This document shows, piece after piece, positions 39,678-47,523 of a stretch of 64,000 bases of DNA. Below the pieces are notes generated by a model. The model made no database searches, had not been told where the DNA came from, and worked only from the letters and a program-made list of their open reading frames with translations. The first letter of the stretch is position 1. The number at the start of each line of letters is the position of its first letter. The stretch comes from Lachnospiraceae bacterium (GTDB lineage Bacteria; Bacillota; Clostridia; Lachnospirales; Lachnospiraceae), in contig JAFRSU010000006.1 of assembly GCA_017427415.1 (NCBI GenBank), forward strand, positions 53,692 to 117,691. The letters run 5' to 3'. A program made the position numbers and the translations under genes.

Positions 39678-39998
39678 TCATTGGTACATGAATATAAGTG
39701 TCCTTGATAATTCCTGATATAACTGAGTTCCGTCCTCAGAAAAATCCTTTTCTCTATAAACAACAAAATGTTTCTTTAAGTACTCTGTAAGTGTCTTTGC
39801 TTTAGGCTCCAAGGCCAGGGTATCCCTAGAAAGCTTCAATACCTGCAAATCACCTTGTGATAACGATAATAAACGCAGGTACTTGTAGATTATCTCCCAA
39901 GGATGTCCATAAGTTAGGATTTTCTTATCCAAGTCATTAGACGTCGAAAAGCCGGAAGTTTTAATCAAATTCCACAAGCTTCCATCTAATTTTATCAT
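39678..39998 (-). CDS. Unknown small protein ahead of WYL regulators
   Basis: 106 residues from the ATG at 39998 (MIKLDGSLWNLIKTSGFSTS). The reading frame stays open to 40133, but a good promoter (TTGTGT, 17 bp, TATAAT at 40008-40003) lies only four bases from this ATG, so upstream starts are unlikely; even this ATG would give an almost leaderless mRNA, and no SD is seen. No family recognised. It is 10 bp from WYL gene 2. Confidence 0.45.
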   Translation of the reverse strand: MIKLDGSLWNLIKTSGFSTSNDLDKKILTYGHPWEIIYKYLRLLSLSQGDLQVLKLSRDTLALEPKAKTLTEYLKKHFVVYREKDFSEDGTQLYQELSRTLIFMYQ

Positions 39999-40002
39999 AA
40001 AT

Positions 40003-40031
40003 ATTATATCATATAATATTACTTCACACAA
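40003..40031 (-). promoter_or_regulatory. Promoter of WYL operon
   Basis: TTGTGT (40031-40026), 17-bp spacer, TATAAT (40008-40003), minus strand. It is back-to-back with the antiporter promoter at 40044-40072. Confidence 0.6.
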
Positions 40032-40043
40032 ATAAAAATGCAC

Positions 40044-40072
40044 TTGACAAATATGTACATTTAGTATATCAT
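40044..40072 (+). promoter_or_regulatory. Promoter of the Mn2+-riboswitch/antiporter transcript
   Basis: TTGACA (40044-40049), 17-bp spacer, TATCAT (40067-40072); transcription would start at about the first base of the riboswitch. Confidence 0.7.
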
Positions 40073-40078
40073 ACGTCT

Positions 40079-40207
40079 TAGTCTTGAGGGAGTAATTGGC
40101 GTTTAAGATTATACGTGGAAAAGTCAACAACACTGCCGCTTATGCGGTCTGGCTTACCTTAAATAATGAGACTCATGCACGGCTTTTTTGTCGTGCATGG
40201 GTCTTTT
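40079..40207 (+). promoter_or_regulatory. yybP-ykoY (Mn2+-type) riboswitch with terminator
   Basis: Conserved pieces in order: GAGGGAGTA (40086-40094), GTCAACA (40123-40129) and TGAGAC (40167-40172). AGTCT at 40080-40084 can pair with AGACT at 40169-40173 to close the aptamer. The same 3' strand also belongs to a hairpin GACTCATGCACG / CGTGCATGGGTC (40170-40203) ending in TTTT, so ligand-closed aptamer and terminator exclude each other. Known: this class activates metal exporters on Mn2+ binding. Confidence 0.75.
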
Positions 40208-40239
40208 ATATTATGTAAAAAAATATGAGGTGTAGAAGG

Positions 40240-41310
40240 ATGAAAAAATCAGAGATTTTAATGGACTTCTGTCTTATCCCGGCATTGCTGGTACTTAATT
40301 TTTGTCTTGGCGGGACATTGCCGGCTGCAGTAATGCTGGCTGTCGGCATAGTGCTGATAGTTAAGGGCGGAGATGTGTTCGTGGATGCGGCTACATGGAT
40401 AGCCGAGGTATCGGGTATACCCAAGCTTATAGTAGGTGCTACGGTAGTAAGCTTGGCTACCACTCTTCCGGAGCTTTTGGTTTCAGCCATGGCTGCAAAT
40501 GAGGGTAAAGTTGATATGGCTATCGGCAATGCTATAGGTAGCGTTACTGCGAACCTTGGTCTAATCATGGCTATCGGCATCATCTGTATACCTGCTGCCA
40601 TAAAGAGAAAGGATTATATGTTAAAATCCCTTCTTATGCTCGGTGCAGCCGTAATCATCGTGGTAGTCGGAAGCTTTGCAAAAGCAGGTAAGGTCGATGG
40701 TATCGGTACTCTTACCAGCATCCTTCTGATCGTTATATTCGTGATAGCCATGACCGACAATATCCGTGCTGCAGTAAAAGCAGTTAAGGGCGGCAAAGAA
40801 GAAAAGCTCGGTCCCGAGTCTAAGACCGGTATTGTCATAGTTTCAAATATCATAAAGTTTATACTCGGAGCTCTGGCCATAGTATTCGGTGCAGACCTGC
40901 TGGTCGATAACGGAAGTATCATAGCATCTTCTATCGGTATCAGTGAAAGAGTCATTTCAGTTACTATCATCGCTATCGGCACTTCACTTCCGGAGCTTGT
41001 AACTACTATCACCGCGGTCATCAAGAAGCAGTCTTCACTCGGTGTCGGCAATATCATCGGTGCCAATATCATGGATCTCACATTCATCATGCCGATATGT
41101 AACCTGATATCCGGTAAGCCGCTCCCTGTATCCGAATCAGTAGCCATGATCGATTTCCCCGCATGTCTCATAGTAGGAGTAGTTGCGGTGATCCCCATGC
41201 TCCTCACCGAGAAATTTACAAGACTTCAGGGCGGTGTAATGCTCGCACTGTATATCGTATACCTCATACTCACTGTCATGGGAGTAGATAAACTGGCGAC
41301 ACTGTTTTAA
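40240..41310 (+). CDS. CaCA-family cation/Ca2+ (or Mn2+) antiporter, YrbG-like
   Basis: 356 residues, about ten transmembrane segments, two inverted halves with the alpha repeats ATTLPELLVSAMAANEGKVD (first) and GTSLPELVTTITAVIKKQSS (second), each followed by GNxIGS/GANIxD. This is the CaCA (YrbG) fold that exchanges Ca2+ or other divalent cations for Na+ or H+. The ATG at 40240 has GAGGTG upstream, preferred over 40225. The upstream Mn2+-type riboswitch suggests manganese export (inference). Confidence 0.88.
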   Translation: MKKSEILMDFCLIPALLVLNFCLGGTLPAAVMLAVGIVLIVKGGDVFVDAATWIAEVSGIPKLIVGATVVSLATTLPELLVSAMAANEGKVDMAIGNAIGSVTANLGLIMAIGIICIPAAIKRKDYMLKSLLMLGAAVIIVVVGSFAKAGKVDGIGTLTSILLIVIFVIAMTDNIRAAVKAVKGGKEEKLGPESKTGIVIVSNIIKFILGALAIVFGADLLVDNGSIIASSIGISERVISVTIIAIGTSLPELVTTITAVIKKQSSLGVGNIIGANIMDLTFIMPICNLISGKPLPVSESVAMIDFPACLIVGVVAVIPMLLTEKFTRLQGGVMLALYIVYLILTVMGVDKLATLF

Positions 41311-41363
41311 AGGCATCAGATGAGTGTTCTCTGATCTAATAAGTAAGAAAGGAAAACTCTATC

Positions 41364-41540
41364 ATGTACATACCTTCAGATCCCGAGATGTTACTCAGTC
41401 TGATCAATACAAAACTCAGGGATGAATATTCATCATTGGACGATCTTTGCGATTCCCTGGATATAGAAAAAAGCCGGATCCTTGAGATACTGGAACCGGC
41501 CGGTTATAAATATATTCCCGATATCAACCAATTTAAATGA
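41364..41540 (+). CDS. DUF4250-domain small protein
   Basis: 58 residues: PSDPEMLLSLINTKLRDEY, SLDDLCDSLDI, then a tyrosine-rich end with NQFK. This is the DUF4250 pattern, common in Clostridia and of unknown function. Preceded by AAGAAAGGAAAACTC. It lies 53 bp after the antiporter gene and may be cotranscribed; it is followed by a strong terminator. Confidence 0.85.
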   Translation: MYIPSDPEMLLSLINTKLRDEYSSLDDLCDSLDIEKSRILEILEPAGYKYIPDINQFK

Positions 41541-41547
41541 AGATCAG

Positions 41548-41578
41548 CGCATAAGTCCGGAACTTATGCGTTTTTTTT
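41548..41578 (+). terminator. Terminator after DUF4250 gene
   Basis: CGCATAAGTCCGGAACTTATGCG hairpin with nine-base arms and TTTTTTTT; its T-run overlaps the stop codon of the convergent aminopeptidase. Confidence 0.85.
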
Positions 41579-42941
41579 ACGAGAAAAATGCTGTCATGAG
41601 CTTTACCAGTTCATCCTGATCCGATGCTCCCATAAGCTCCCTGGCGGAATGCATGGCAAGTATCGGAACTCCTATATCCACCGTATACATGGGCAGATGT
41701 GATGAAATGATGGGACCTAATGTCCCGCCGCCCGGCATGTCGGAGTTATTGACGAACTTTTTATACTTTATGCTGTATTTATCACAAAGCTGCTGAAGGC
41801 TCGCTACAGCTACACCGTCATAGGTATAGCGCTGGTTGGCGGAAAGTTTTAACGTAACACCGTCACCCATACGCATGTTGTTGACGGGATCGTACTTATC
41901 ACCCTTTGCAGGATGGAGTGCATGTGCCACATCCACGCTTAAGAGGAAGCCTTTCCTGATATCCATATCAAGGCTTATCTCATCCTTACCGAGGCTTCTG
42001 TATATTTTCTTTAATATTACGCGTAAAAGCTCTGAATCGGCTCCCTGCTTCGTCTCGGAGCCGATCTCTTCGTTATCGAAGAGGGCTATCACATTTAATC
42101 CCGCTTCTTTGCCTGTTTTACCCGATACCGACTCTGTCAGCCCTTCTACAAGTGCTAAGCAGGATGTTATATTATCAAGCCTCGGTGCAGAGAGCATCTC
42201 CTTATTCATACCGATAAACTCAGGTTCTTCAGTATTATATACATAAAGGTCAAAGTCAAGAATATCTTCCTTTTTTTCCCTGATCTCTTTTGCAAGCATA
42301 TCGATAAAATACGACTGCTTGTTCAGTTTATCATTTAACATCCCGAGTAATGGCAGCATATCGTTCTGCTTGGTGAGCTTCACGCCGTCATTTACCTCAC
42401 GGTTGTAATGGATGGCAAGATTGGGTATGGTAAGTAACGGACGCTTAAAATCAACCATAACCTCACGGGGTGCGTATATATCATCACTCTTTAAGAGTAC
42501 ACGGCCTGCTACGGATAAAGGCCTGTCAAGCCAGGTGTTCAGTATCGGACCGCCGTATACTTCTGTATTAATGCGCAAGTAGCCTCTGCCTTCATACTCG
42601 GCTACAGGCTTGATGTGCAGGCACGGGAAATCCGTATGTGCCGCAGCGATGTGGATACCTGCCGTTTTTGATGCAGTCCCGTTCTTTTTACTGCCTAATG
42701 TATTATCTGCACCCGGTACCGTAAATGCAAACAATGATGTCTTAAACGGAAGCACATAGTACTTACCGTTCGGTTTTATCTTCCATTCTTTATCAAGTGA
42801 TACTTCCTCAAAGCCTGCTGCCTCAAGAAGCTTTCTTGACTCCTCAACGGTATGGTAGGGTGATACCGCTTTTCTTATAAAATCAGAAAGTCTTTTTGAT
42901 GCTGATATGTTCGTGATCTTTTCTTTTTTCTGTGCTGCCAT
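41577..42941 (-). CDS. M18-family aminopeptidase
   Basis: 454 residues. Zinc ligands and catalytic residues lie in IAAAHTDFPCLHIKP, ALFDNEEIGSETKQGADS, DVAHALHP and MPGGGTLGPIISSH, the order of M18 (ApeB, aspartyl aminopeptidase-like) enzymes, which form large cytosolic dodecamers trimming acidic N-terminal residues. No signal peptide. It stands alone, convergent with the DUF4250 gene. Confidence 0.9.
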   Translation of the reverse strand: MAAQKKEKITNISASKRLSDFIRKAVSPYHTVEESRKLLEAAGFEEVSLDKEWKIKPNGKYYVLPFKTSLFAFTVPGADNTLGSKKNGTASKTAGIHIAAAHTDFPCLHIKPVAEYEGRGYLRINTEVYGGPILNTWLDRPLSVAGRVLLKSDDIYAPREVMVDFKRPLLTIPNLAIHYNREVNDGVKLTKQNDMLPLLGMLNDKLNKQSYFIDMLAKEIREKKEDILDFDLYVYNTEEPEFIGMNKEMLSAPRLDNITSCLALVEGLTESVSGKTGKEAGLNVIALFDNEEIGSETKQGADSELLRVILKKIYRSLGKDEISLDMDIRKGFLLSVDVAHALHPAKGDKYDPVNNMRMGDGVTLKLSANQRYTYDGVAVASLQQLCDKYSIKYKKFVNNSDMPGGGTLGPIISSHLPMYTVDIGVPILAMHSARELMGASDQDELVKLMTAFFS

Positions 42942-43062
42942 TTTGCTATCTCCTGTATTACAATTATCATCCGGATCCGGTTCATCTTTCTTTATCTTAC
43001 ACCAATAACCGTTTTTTGTAAATACAGCTGTGGGTTTCGAACTCCACTTATCAGGCAGATAT

Positions 43063-43100
43063 AAAAAAAGAGGAACACAGGATAACCTGTTCCGTTCCTC
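43063..43100 (-). terminator. Terminator of the thiamine salvage operon
   Basis: GAGGAAC...AACAGG pairs with CCTGTGTTCCTC across TTAT, then TTTTTTT on the minus strand, just after tenA. Confidence 0.8.
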
Positions 43101-43139
43101 AGTCTTAAAGTGCTTTATTATTTATTAAACATCAATGCT

Positions 43140-43787
43140 TTATAATACATCCCAGAACTTATTTTCAAACTCGGCACAGGTCTTAAAAATATTACATAAT
43201 GTTTCCTTCGTTTTATCATCTGTACCGGTTGTTAGCTTATCTACAAGACTCTGCCATTTTTCATTTGTTTCCACATACTCTTTTGATGTATAGGCATCAA
43301 ACCAGAACTTGTACTGTGATTTTTCTATTTTTTCACCATAGTTCTCATACATAACTTTCCCGAGGTATGCATAATCCCAGCAGCACTGAAGCAGTGCGGT
43401 AAAACCGCCAAGCAACCCGTTCTTATCGATCGTATCATGGTAAAAAGCCACATAATCGGTTATCACACTGTTCATTCCGGTGTTTTTGATCGTATCCTCA
43501 GATATTCCGAGCTTTTTCATGGCGGGCAGATGTACACTTTCTGTCTCATATACGGTAACATCTATAGCCAACTTTAAAAAGCCGGTAACCTCACTGTCTT
43601 CGGATAACTCCAGCAGTCGTTCAAGTATCTTTTTATACTCAACAAGATAATAATAATCCTGTAGCATGTATCCGGAATATCTTTTCTCATCCAGAGTACC
43701 TTCTGCCATTTTTATAAGAAATTCCTTGTTTGCGGCCTTTTCCCAGAGTGCCTTTACGCATGCATATAAAGAATCTGTTATCTTCAT
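43140..43787 (-). CDS. tenA: TenA/thiaminase II-family aminopyrimidine salvage enzyme
   Basis: 215 residues, all-helical TenA fold, with conserved pieces MLQDYYYLVEYKKILERLL, LLQCCWDYAYLGKVM (catalytic cysteine region) and FWFDAYTSKEYVE. It hydrolyses aminopyrimidine breakdown products to HMP. ATG with GGGAGAAC upstream. Last gene of the thiW-thiM-thiE-thiD-tenA run, 27 bp after thiD. Confidence 0.86.
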   Translation of the reverse strand: MKITDSLYACVKALWEKAANKEFLIKMAEGTLDEKRYSGYMLQDYYYLVEYKKILERLLELSEDSEVTGFLKLAIDVTVYETESVHLPAMKKLGISEDTIKNTGMNSVITDYVAFYHDTIDKNGLLGGFTALLQCCWDYAYLGKVMYENYGEKIEKSQYKFWFDAYTSKEYVETNEKWQSLVDKLTTGTDDKTKETLCNIFKTCAEFENKFWDVL

Positions 43788-43814
43788 CTTATTTGTTCTC
43801 CCTGTTATCTTTTT

Positions 43815-44630
43815 TTAAGCAAATGTTCCGGTAAGGTTAAAATTGTGCTGCATAGGCCCGCTGCCCTTGCCTAAGTCAAGCATGGCCGATAAAGCTCCGG
43901 AGATATACTCTTTCGCTTTTCGTACGGCGTCCTCAAGTTCTAAGCCCTTTGCAAGGTTTGAAGCTATGGCTGATGACAATGTGCAGCCTGTACCGTGAGT
44001 ATTGGGATTATTGATCCTCTTGCCGTTAAACCATGTAAAACTTCCGTCTTTTCCTGCAGCATCCGGTCTTTTATATAAAAGATCGTTAGCGTCATTGATA
44101 TTATGACCGCCTTTTAACAATACCGCACAGTTAAACCTGGTACCTATAAGCTCTGCTGCCTGCTGCATCTCCTCTGCCGTCTCGATAGTCATGCCCGAAA
44201 GTATCTCCGCCTCAGGTATGTTCGGTGTTGTAACGGCAGCAATAGGAAGAAGGTATGAGGTTAACGTATCTATAGCCTCATCCTGTAACAGTTTAGAGCC
44301 GCTGGTAGCTACCATAACAGGGTCAACGACTATATTTTTTGCCCCGTAATACTTAAGCCTTTCGGTTATAACTTTGATAAGCTCCGAGGAAGATACCATC
44401 CCTATCTTTACCGCATCAGGAAAGATATCTTCAAATACAGCGTCCAACTGCTGTTTCAGGAATTCCGGAGAAACCTCCGAAATGCCCCTTACGCCGGTCG
44501 TATTCTGGGCAGTGAGTGCAGTGATGGCTGTCATGCCATATACACCGTTCATAGTCATTGTTTTTAAATCTGCTTGAATGCCGGCGCCTCCGCAGGAATC
44601 ACTTCCCGCGATCGATAATACTGTTTTCAT
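43815..44630 (-). CDS. thiD: Hydroxymethylpyrimidine / phosphomethylpyrimidine kinase
   Basis: 271 residues. SIAGSDSCGGAGIQADLKT at the N-terminus, VLLKGGH and NTHGTGCTLSSAIASNLAKG (anion hole and catalytic aspartate/GTGC) mark ThiD, which phosphorylates HMP twice for thiamine synthesis. A 146-bp gap precedes it in the operon, longer than other gaps there. Confidence 0.92.
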   Translation of the reverse strand: MKTVLSIAGSDSCGGAGIQADLKTMTMNGVYGMTAITALTAQNTTGVRGISEVSPEFLKQQLDAVFEDIFPDAVKIGMVSSSELIKVITERLKYYGAKNIVVDPVMVATSGSKLLQDEAIDTLTSYLLPIAAVTTPNIPEAEILSGMTIETAEEMQQAAELIGTRFNCAVLLKGGHNINDANDLLYKRPDAAGKDGSFTWFNGKRINNPNTHGTGCTLSSAIASNLAKGLELEDAVRKAKEYISGALSAMLDLGKGSGPMQHNFNLTGTFA

Positions 44631-44776
44631 CTCTGAATCCTTTCTTGTATTATTTTTTTATAGCGATCCAAGGTGGTGCCCCCGATGGACCGCTGTTTTA
44701 TCTTACACTTTATCCGCCGATTTACGGTTCCCGTTCACTTTACCACGAAGGGAGCCGGTCGTTGTGGCGGTATAAA

Positions 44777-45412
44777 TTATAATTCCAGTTTATCCTGCAT
44801 TGCAGCGGATAATTCCTCCGCTGCCTGTTTCGGATCATCAGCCTTCATGATGGCTGATACTACGCATACTCCTGCTATCGGGATACCTTTTAAAACATCG
44901 ATATTATCCTTGTTTAAGCCTCCTATCGCATTGGCGGGGATAGGTACAGCCCTGCAGATATCTGCCAGTGTATCCGTAGATGTAAGTATCGTCTTAACTT
45001 TTGTAGTGGTAGGAAAGATGGCTCCCACTCCCAAGTAGTCCGCTCCCTGCTCATATGCTTCTAAAGCCTGTGGTACTGTCTTAGCTGTGGCTCCTATGAT
45101 CTTGTCCGGTCCTAAAATCTTTCTGGCGATGTTGATCGGCATATCGCTCTGTCCCAAGTGTACGCCTTCCGTGTCTGCTGCCATGGCTACATCCAGCCTG
45201 TCGTCTATGATGAGCGGTACATTATATTTTAAAGTAATCTCATGTACTTCTTTCGCAAGCTCTAAGTATTCTCTGGTGCTTCTCTCCTTTTCGCGGAGCT
45301 GTACGAGCGTCACTCCGCCCTTTAAAGCTTCCTCAACGCGTCTTAAAAACTCGTCTTTTTCATATTTGGTACTGTCTGTTATAAAATATAATCTGGGATT
45401 GAATTTAGCCAT
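44777..45412 (-). CDS. thiE: Thiamine-phosphate synthase
   Basis: 211 residues from the ATG at 45412, which has AGAGGAAACGGAA upstream; the ORF begins at 45481 but that start would overlap thiM and lacks SD. RLYFITDSTKY, GGVTLVQLREKE, HLGQSDMPI, GVGAIFPTTTK and IGGLNKDNI are ThiE landmarks. It joins HMP-PP and thiazole phosphate to thiamine phosphate. Confidence 0.92.
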   Translation of the reverse strand: MAKFNPRLYFITDSTKYEKDEFLRRVEEALKGGVTLVQLREKERSTREYLELAKEVHEITLKYNVPLIIDDRLDVAMAADTEGVHLGQSDMPINIARKILGPDKIIGATAKTVPQALEAYEQGADYLGVGAIFPTTTKVKTILTSTDTLADICRAVPIPANAIGGLNKDNIDVLKGIPIAGVCVVSAIMKADDPKQAAEELSAAMQDKLEL

Positions 45413-45461
45413 TTCCGTTTCCTCTTTGTTACAGATATAGCTGTGTTTAGCTGTATCTGCT

Positions 45462-46295
45462 TTAGTCTTTACATAATGCATTAACTGAACGGATATTGAT
45501 CAGTTTTTCTATGTTTTCATCCTTTACGGACGAAAGGTTATCGAACAGGTTTACCTGAAAAGTCCCGCTTCCCTTATCCGTCTTTGAAAGTTCTCCGCAG
45601 ATGCCGAACATTACGGCTGCCGCAACAGCAGCTTCCATGCCTTCGGCTACGGTTAAAAATGCCGCGCACAATGCTCCCTGCATACAGCCTGTACCGGTGA
45701 CGGTGGATAATTGGGGTATTCCGTTACCTATAAGGACAGTGTTTTTCCCGTCCGTTACCACATCCGTTTTTCCGCTGGCAAGTACTACGGTACCGTATTT
45801 ATCCGCAAGTCCTCCGGCTGCGGCCGCTATCTCTTTTACTTCCAAAGCACCGTCCGCATCCACGCCGGATGAACTGTAATCCTTATTTACTAACGCTTTT
45901 ATCTCGGAATAATTTCCTTTTATGACAGAAGGTTTATACTTTTCTATCAACTCCAATGCATATTCCCTTCTGTTTTCAAGACAGGCTGCTCCGCATACAT
46001 CGAGAACAGATCTGATACCACGGGTATAGGCTTCCTTTGCCGATATTCTCATCGACTCCGTCCTTACTTCGGTCAGATTGCCAAGGTTGAGCATCAACGC
46101 TCCTGCCGATGCGGTGACAGCCGCTGCCTCTACAGGGTGCTCGGCACACATAGGACGTGCTCCCACAGCGAGTATGGTATTTGCCACCTGATTGATAGAT
46201 ATAGAATTGGTAATGCAGTGTACCAAGGGGTGCTTTTCCCTGATATCCTGTCTTAATCTGTTTATTGTATTGCTTATGCCGCCTGATATTTTCAT
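45462..46295 (-). CDS. thiM: Hydroxyethylthiazole kinase
   Basis: 277 residues: LVHCITNSISINQVANTILAVGARPMCAEHPVE at the N-terminus, KGNYSEI, VTGTGCMQGALCAAFLTV near the active site. Phosphorylates salvaged thiazole. Its ATG overlaps the thiW stop by four bases (ATGA at 46295-46292). Confidence 0.92.
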   Translation of the reverse strand: MKISGGISNTINRLRQDIREKHPLVHCITNSISINQVANTILAVGARPMCAEHPVEAAAVTASAGALMLNLGNLTEVRTESMRISAKEAYTRGIRSVLDVCGAACLENRREYALELIEKYKPSVIKGNYSEIKALVNKDYSSSGVDADGALEVKEIAAAAGGLADKYGTVVLASGKTDVVTDGKNTVLIGNGIPQLSTVTGTGCMQGALCAAFLTVAEGMEAAVAAAVMFGICGELSKTDKGSGTFQVNLFDNLSSVKDENIEKLINIRSVNALCKD

Positions 46296-47050
46296 GTTAA
46301 AAATTTATTCATCCTTTTCAACATTTTTCGATGTTTTTTTACTTCTCTGCCGTGATATATGATATAGTATACTACCGCTGCAACGGCAAAAACGCCGATT
46401 GCCGCATATGACATATAGTTCCATACCTGTGACTCGGATTTAAATATCTGGGGTATCAGCAGGAACACCACAAACAATATCGCTCCGAAGGTGGCGATGG
46501 ATATCGCATTTGATAACACCGTGCCTTTATCGGAGAATACTTTTGATCCCAGCATATCCTGTGTTTTTGTGAGCATACCCGCATCCGCGTATTTTCTTAA
46601 GAAGAAGTATGCAATGCTTCCTCCGATGAGCGTACCGCAGATGAACGAAGGTACATAGAAGAACAGGCTCAATCCGTCCTTGCCCCAGATAAGGGTCATT
46701 ACAGGGTATGATATTATGGCTCCGATGATACCTGTACCTATGATCTCACCTAAGACCGCACAGATTATCTTTCCTTTGGAAAGCCTGTAGAATACTCCCG
46801 AGAGAAATGCACCGAATATCGCACCGGTAAGTGCAAGAGGAGGTATACCCATTAATATCATGCGGATGACCCCGATGATAAATGCACACAGCAGCGAGTA
46901 CCATGGACCCATAAATACCGAACATACGATATTTATGAAATGAGCCATGGGACACATGCCTTCAACTCTCAGTATCGGAGAGATCACTACTCCTATGGCT
47001 ATAAGCATAGCCAAAACTACCATTTTCAAAATACTTTTCTGACTTTTCAT
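46292..47050 (-). CDS. thiW: ECF-type thiazole transporter S component ThiW
   Basis: 252 residues, about six transmembrane helices, ATG with AAAGAGGTGCGG upstream. Motifs GMCPMAHFINIVCSVFMGPWY, GIIRM-like and GTLIGGSIAYFFL fit ThiW, the substrate-binding part of an energy-coupling-factor importer, first gene in the operon with ThiM. It probably imports the thiazole moiety. A basic C-terminal tail (HGREVKKHRKMLKRMNKF) is cytoplasmic. Confidence 0.85.
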   Translation of the reverse strand: MKSQKSILKMVVLAMLIAIGVVISPILRVEGMCPMAHFINIVCSVFMGPWYSLLCAFIIGVIRMILMGIPPLALTGAIFGAFLSGVFYRLSKGKIICAVLGEIIGTGIIGAIISYPVMTLIWGKDGLSLFFYVPSFICGTLIGGSIAYFFLRKYADAGMLTKTQDMLGSKVFSDKGTVLSNAISIATFGAILFVVFLLIPQIFKSESQVWNYMSYAAIGVFAVAAVVYYIIYHGREVKKHRKMLKRMNKFLT

Positions 47051-47090
47051 TTCCGCACCTCTTTCTTTTGATATGTGAGAACGGCATAAT

Positions 47091-47168
47091 AACAGCGTCG
47101 TCCCCTTAAGAATCGGTCGAAGCTTACTGGCTTCCTCTCACGCCGGAACACGGCTTCCCATCGCTGTT
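47091..47168 (-). promoter_or_regulatory. Shortened TPP-riboswitch-like RNA upstream of thiW
   Basis: Seven-base closing stem AACAGCG (minus strand, 47168-47162 and 47097-47091). Inside lie a P2-like AUGGG/CCGAU, P3 GCCG-UGUUC-CGGC, J3-2 UGAGAG and a hairpin GAAGC/GCUUC. These match the real TPP riboswitch at 47393-47523 (P2 ACGGG/CCGGU, P3 AGCUCG/CGGGCU, GAAGG/CCUUC). The P4-P5 arm with GGAUAAUGCCA is absent, replaced by about 14 bases (TCTTAAGGGGACGA). Confidence 0.45.
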
Positions 47169-47271
47169 ATACAGATGTGAGGCGCTCCCCTCCCATCCGT
47201 CCGGTTACCCGGAATCCGTAATCACTTTTTGCCAAAGAGGCTTGAAGTAATCATGGTGTATTCTCTGTAAA

Positions 47272-47378
47272 ATCGAGTAGGCTGACTCCTACTCGATGCT
47301 GTCGGACACTTCGAGAGCAAGCTCTCTCAGTGACCGTTCGCTCAGCCCACAATCTGGAAGCAAGCTTCCATTGTGGGC
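47272..47378. repeat. Array of three consecutive hairpins
   Basis: Perfect or near-perfect palindromes at 47272-47297 (ATCGAGTAGG/CCTACTCGAT), 47306-47331 (CACT..GAGAG/CTCTC..AGTG) and 47345-47378 (GCCCACAAT..GGAAG/CTTCC..ATTGTGGGC). The first is followed by TTTT on the minus strand and could terminate. They lie between the TPP riboswitch terminator and the shortened TPP-like RNA. Confidence 0.75.
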
Positions 47379-47392
47379 ATTCGCTTATCGCA

Positions 47393-47523
47393 CAAATAAA
47401 GGCTGCCTGACCGGCAGCCTAAAGATGCAATTTTTTCAGTCATCCCTACGTTGGCATTATCCAAATCAGGTTACCGGTCGAAGGTTATACCTTCCTCTCA
47501 GCCCGTAACACGAGCTCCCGTCT
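47393..47523 (-). promoter_or_regulatory. TPP riboswitch with terminator (thiW operon)
   Basis: Minus strand: CGGGAGC, GGGCTGAGAGG, ACCTGATTTGGATAATGCC and AACGTAGGGA, the full TPP (THI-box) signature, from about 47523 to 47439. A hairpin AGGCTGCC/GGCAGCCT at 47420-47400 followed by TTTATTTG is the terminator. It is about 340 bp upstream of thiW, a long leader. Confidence 0.92.

Noticed and set aside
40225..40240. Upstream ATG of the antiporter gene at 40225
   Set aside because: GAGGTG sits between it and the ATG at 40240, so the latter is better supported.
44631..44776. Possible riboswitch or small gene between thiD and thiE
   Set aside because: No known motif or coding signal; short frames on the plus strand lack SD.
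47091..47168. Cobalamin or HMP-PP (thiS-motif) riboswitch
   Set aside because: No B12-box; the HMP-PP class as I know it is a very small terminator-embedded aptamer, unlike this one. The match to the TPP P2-P3 arm is much better.
47272..47378. CRISPR array (three hairpins in a row)
   Set aside because: The three hairpins have different sequences and no constant spacer length.
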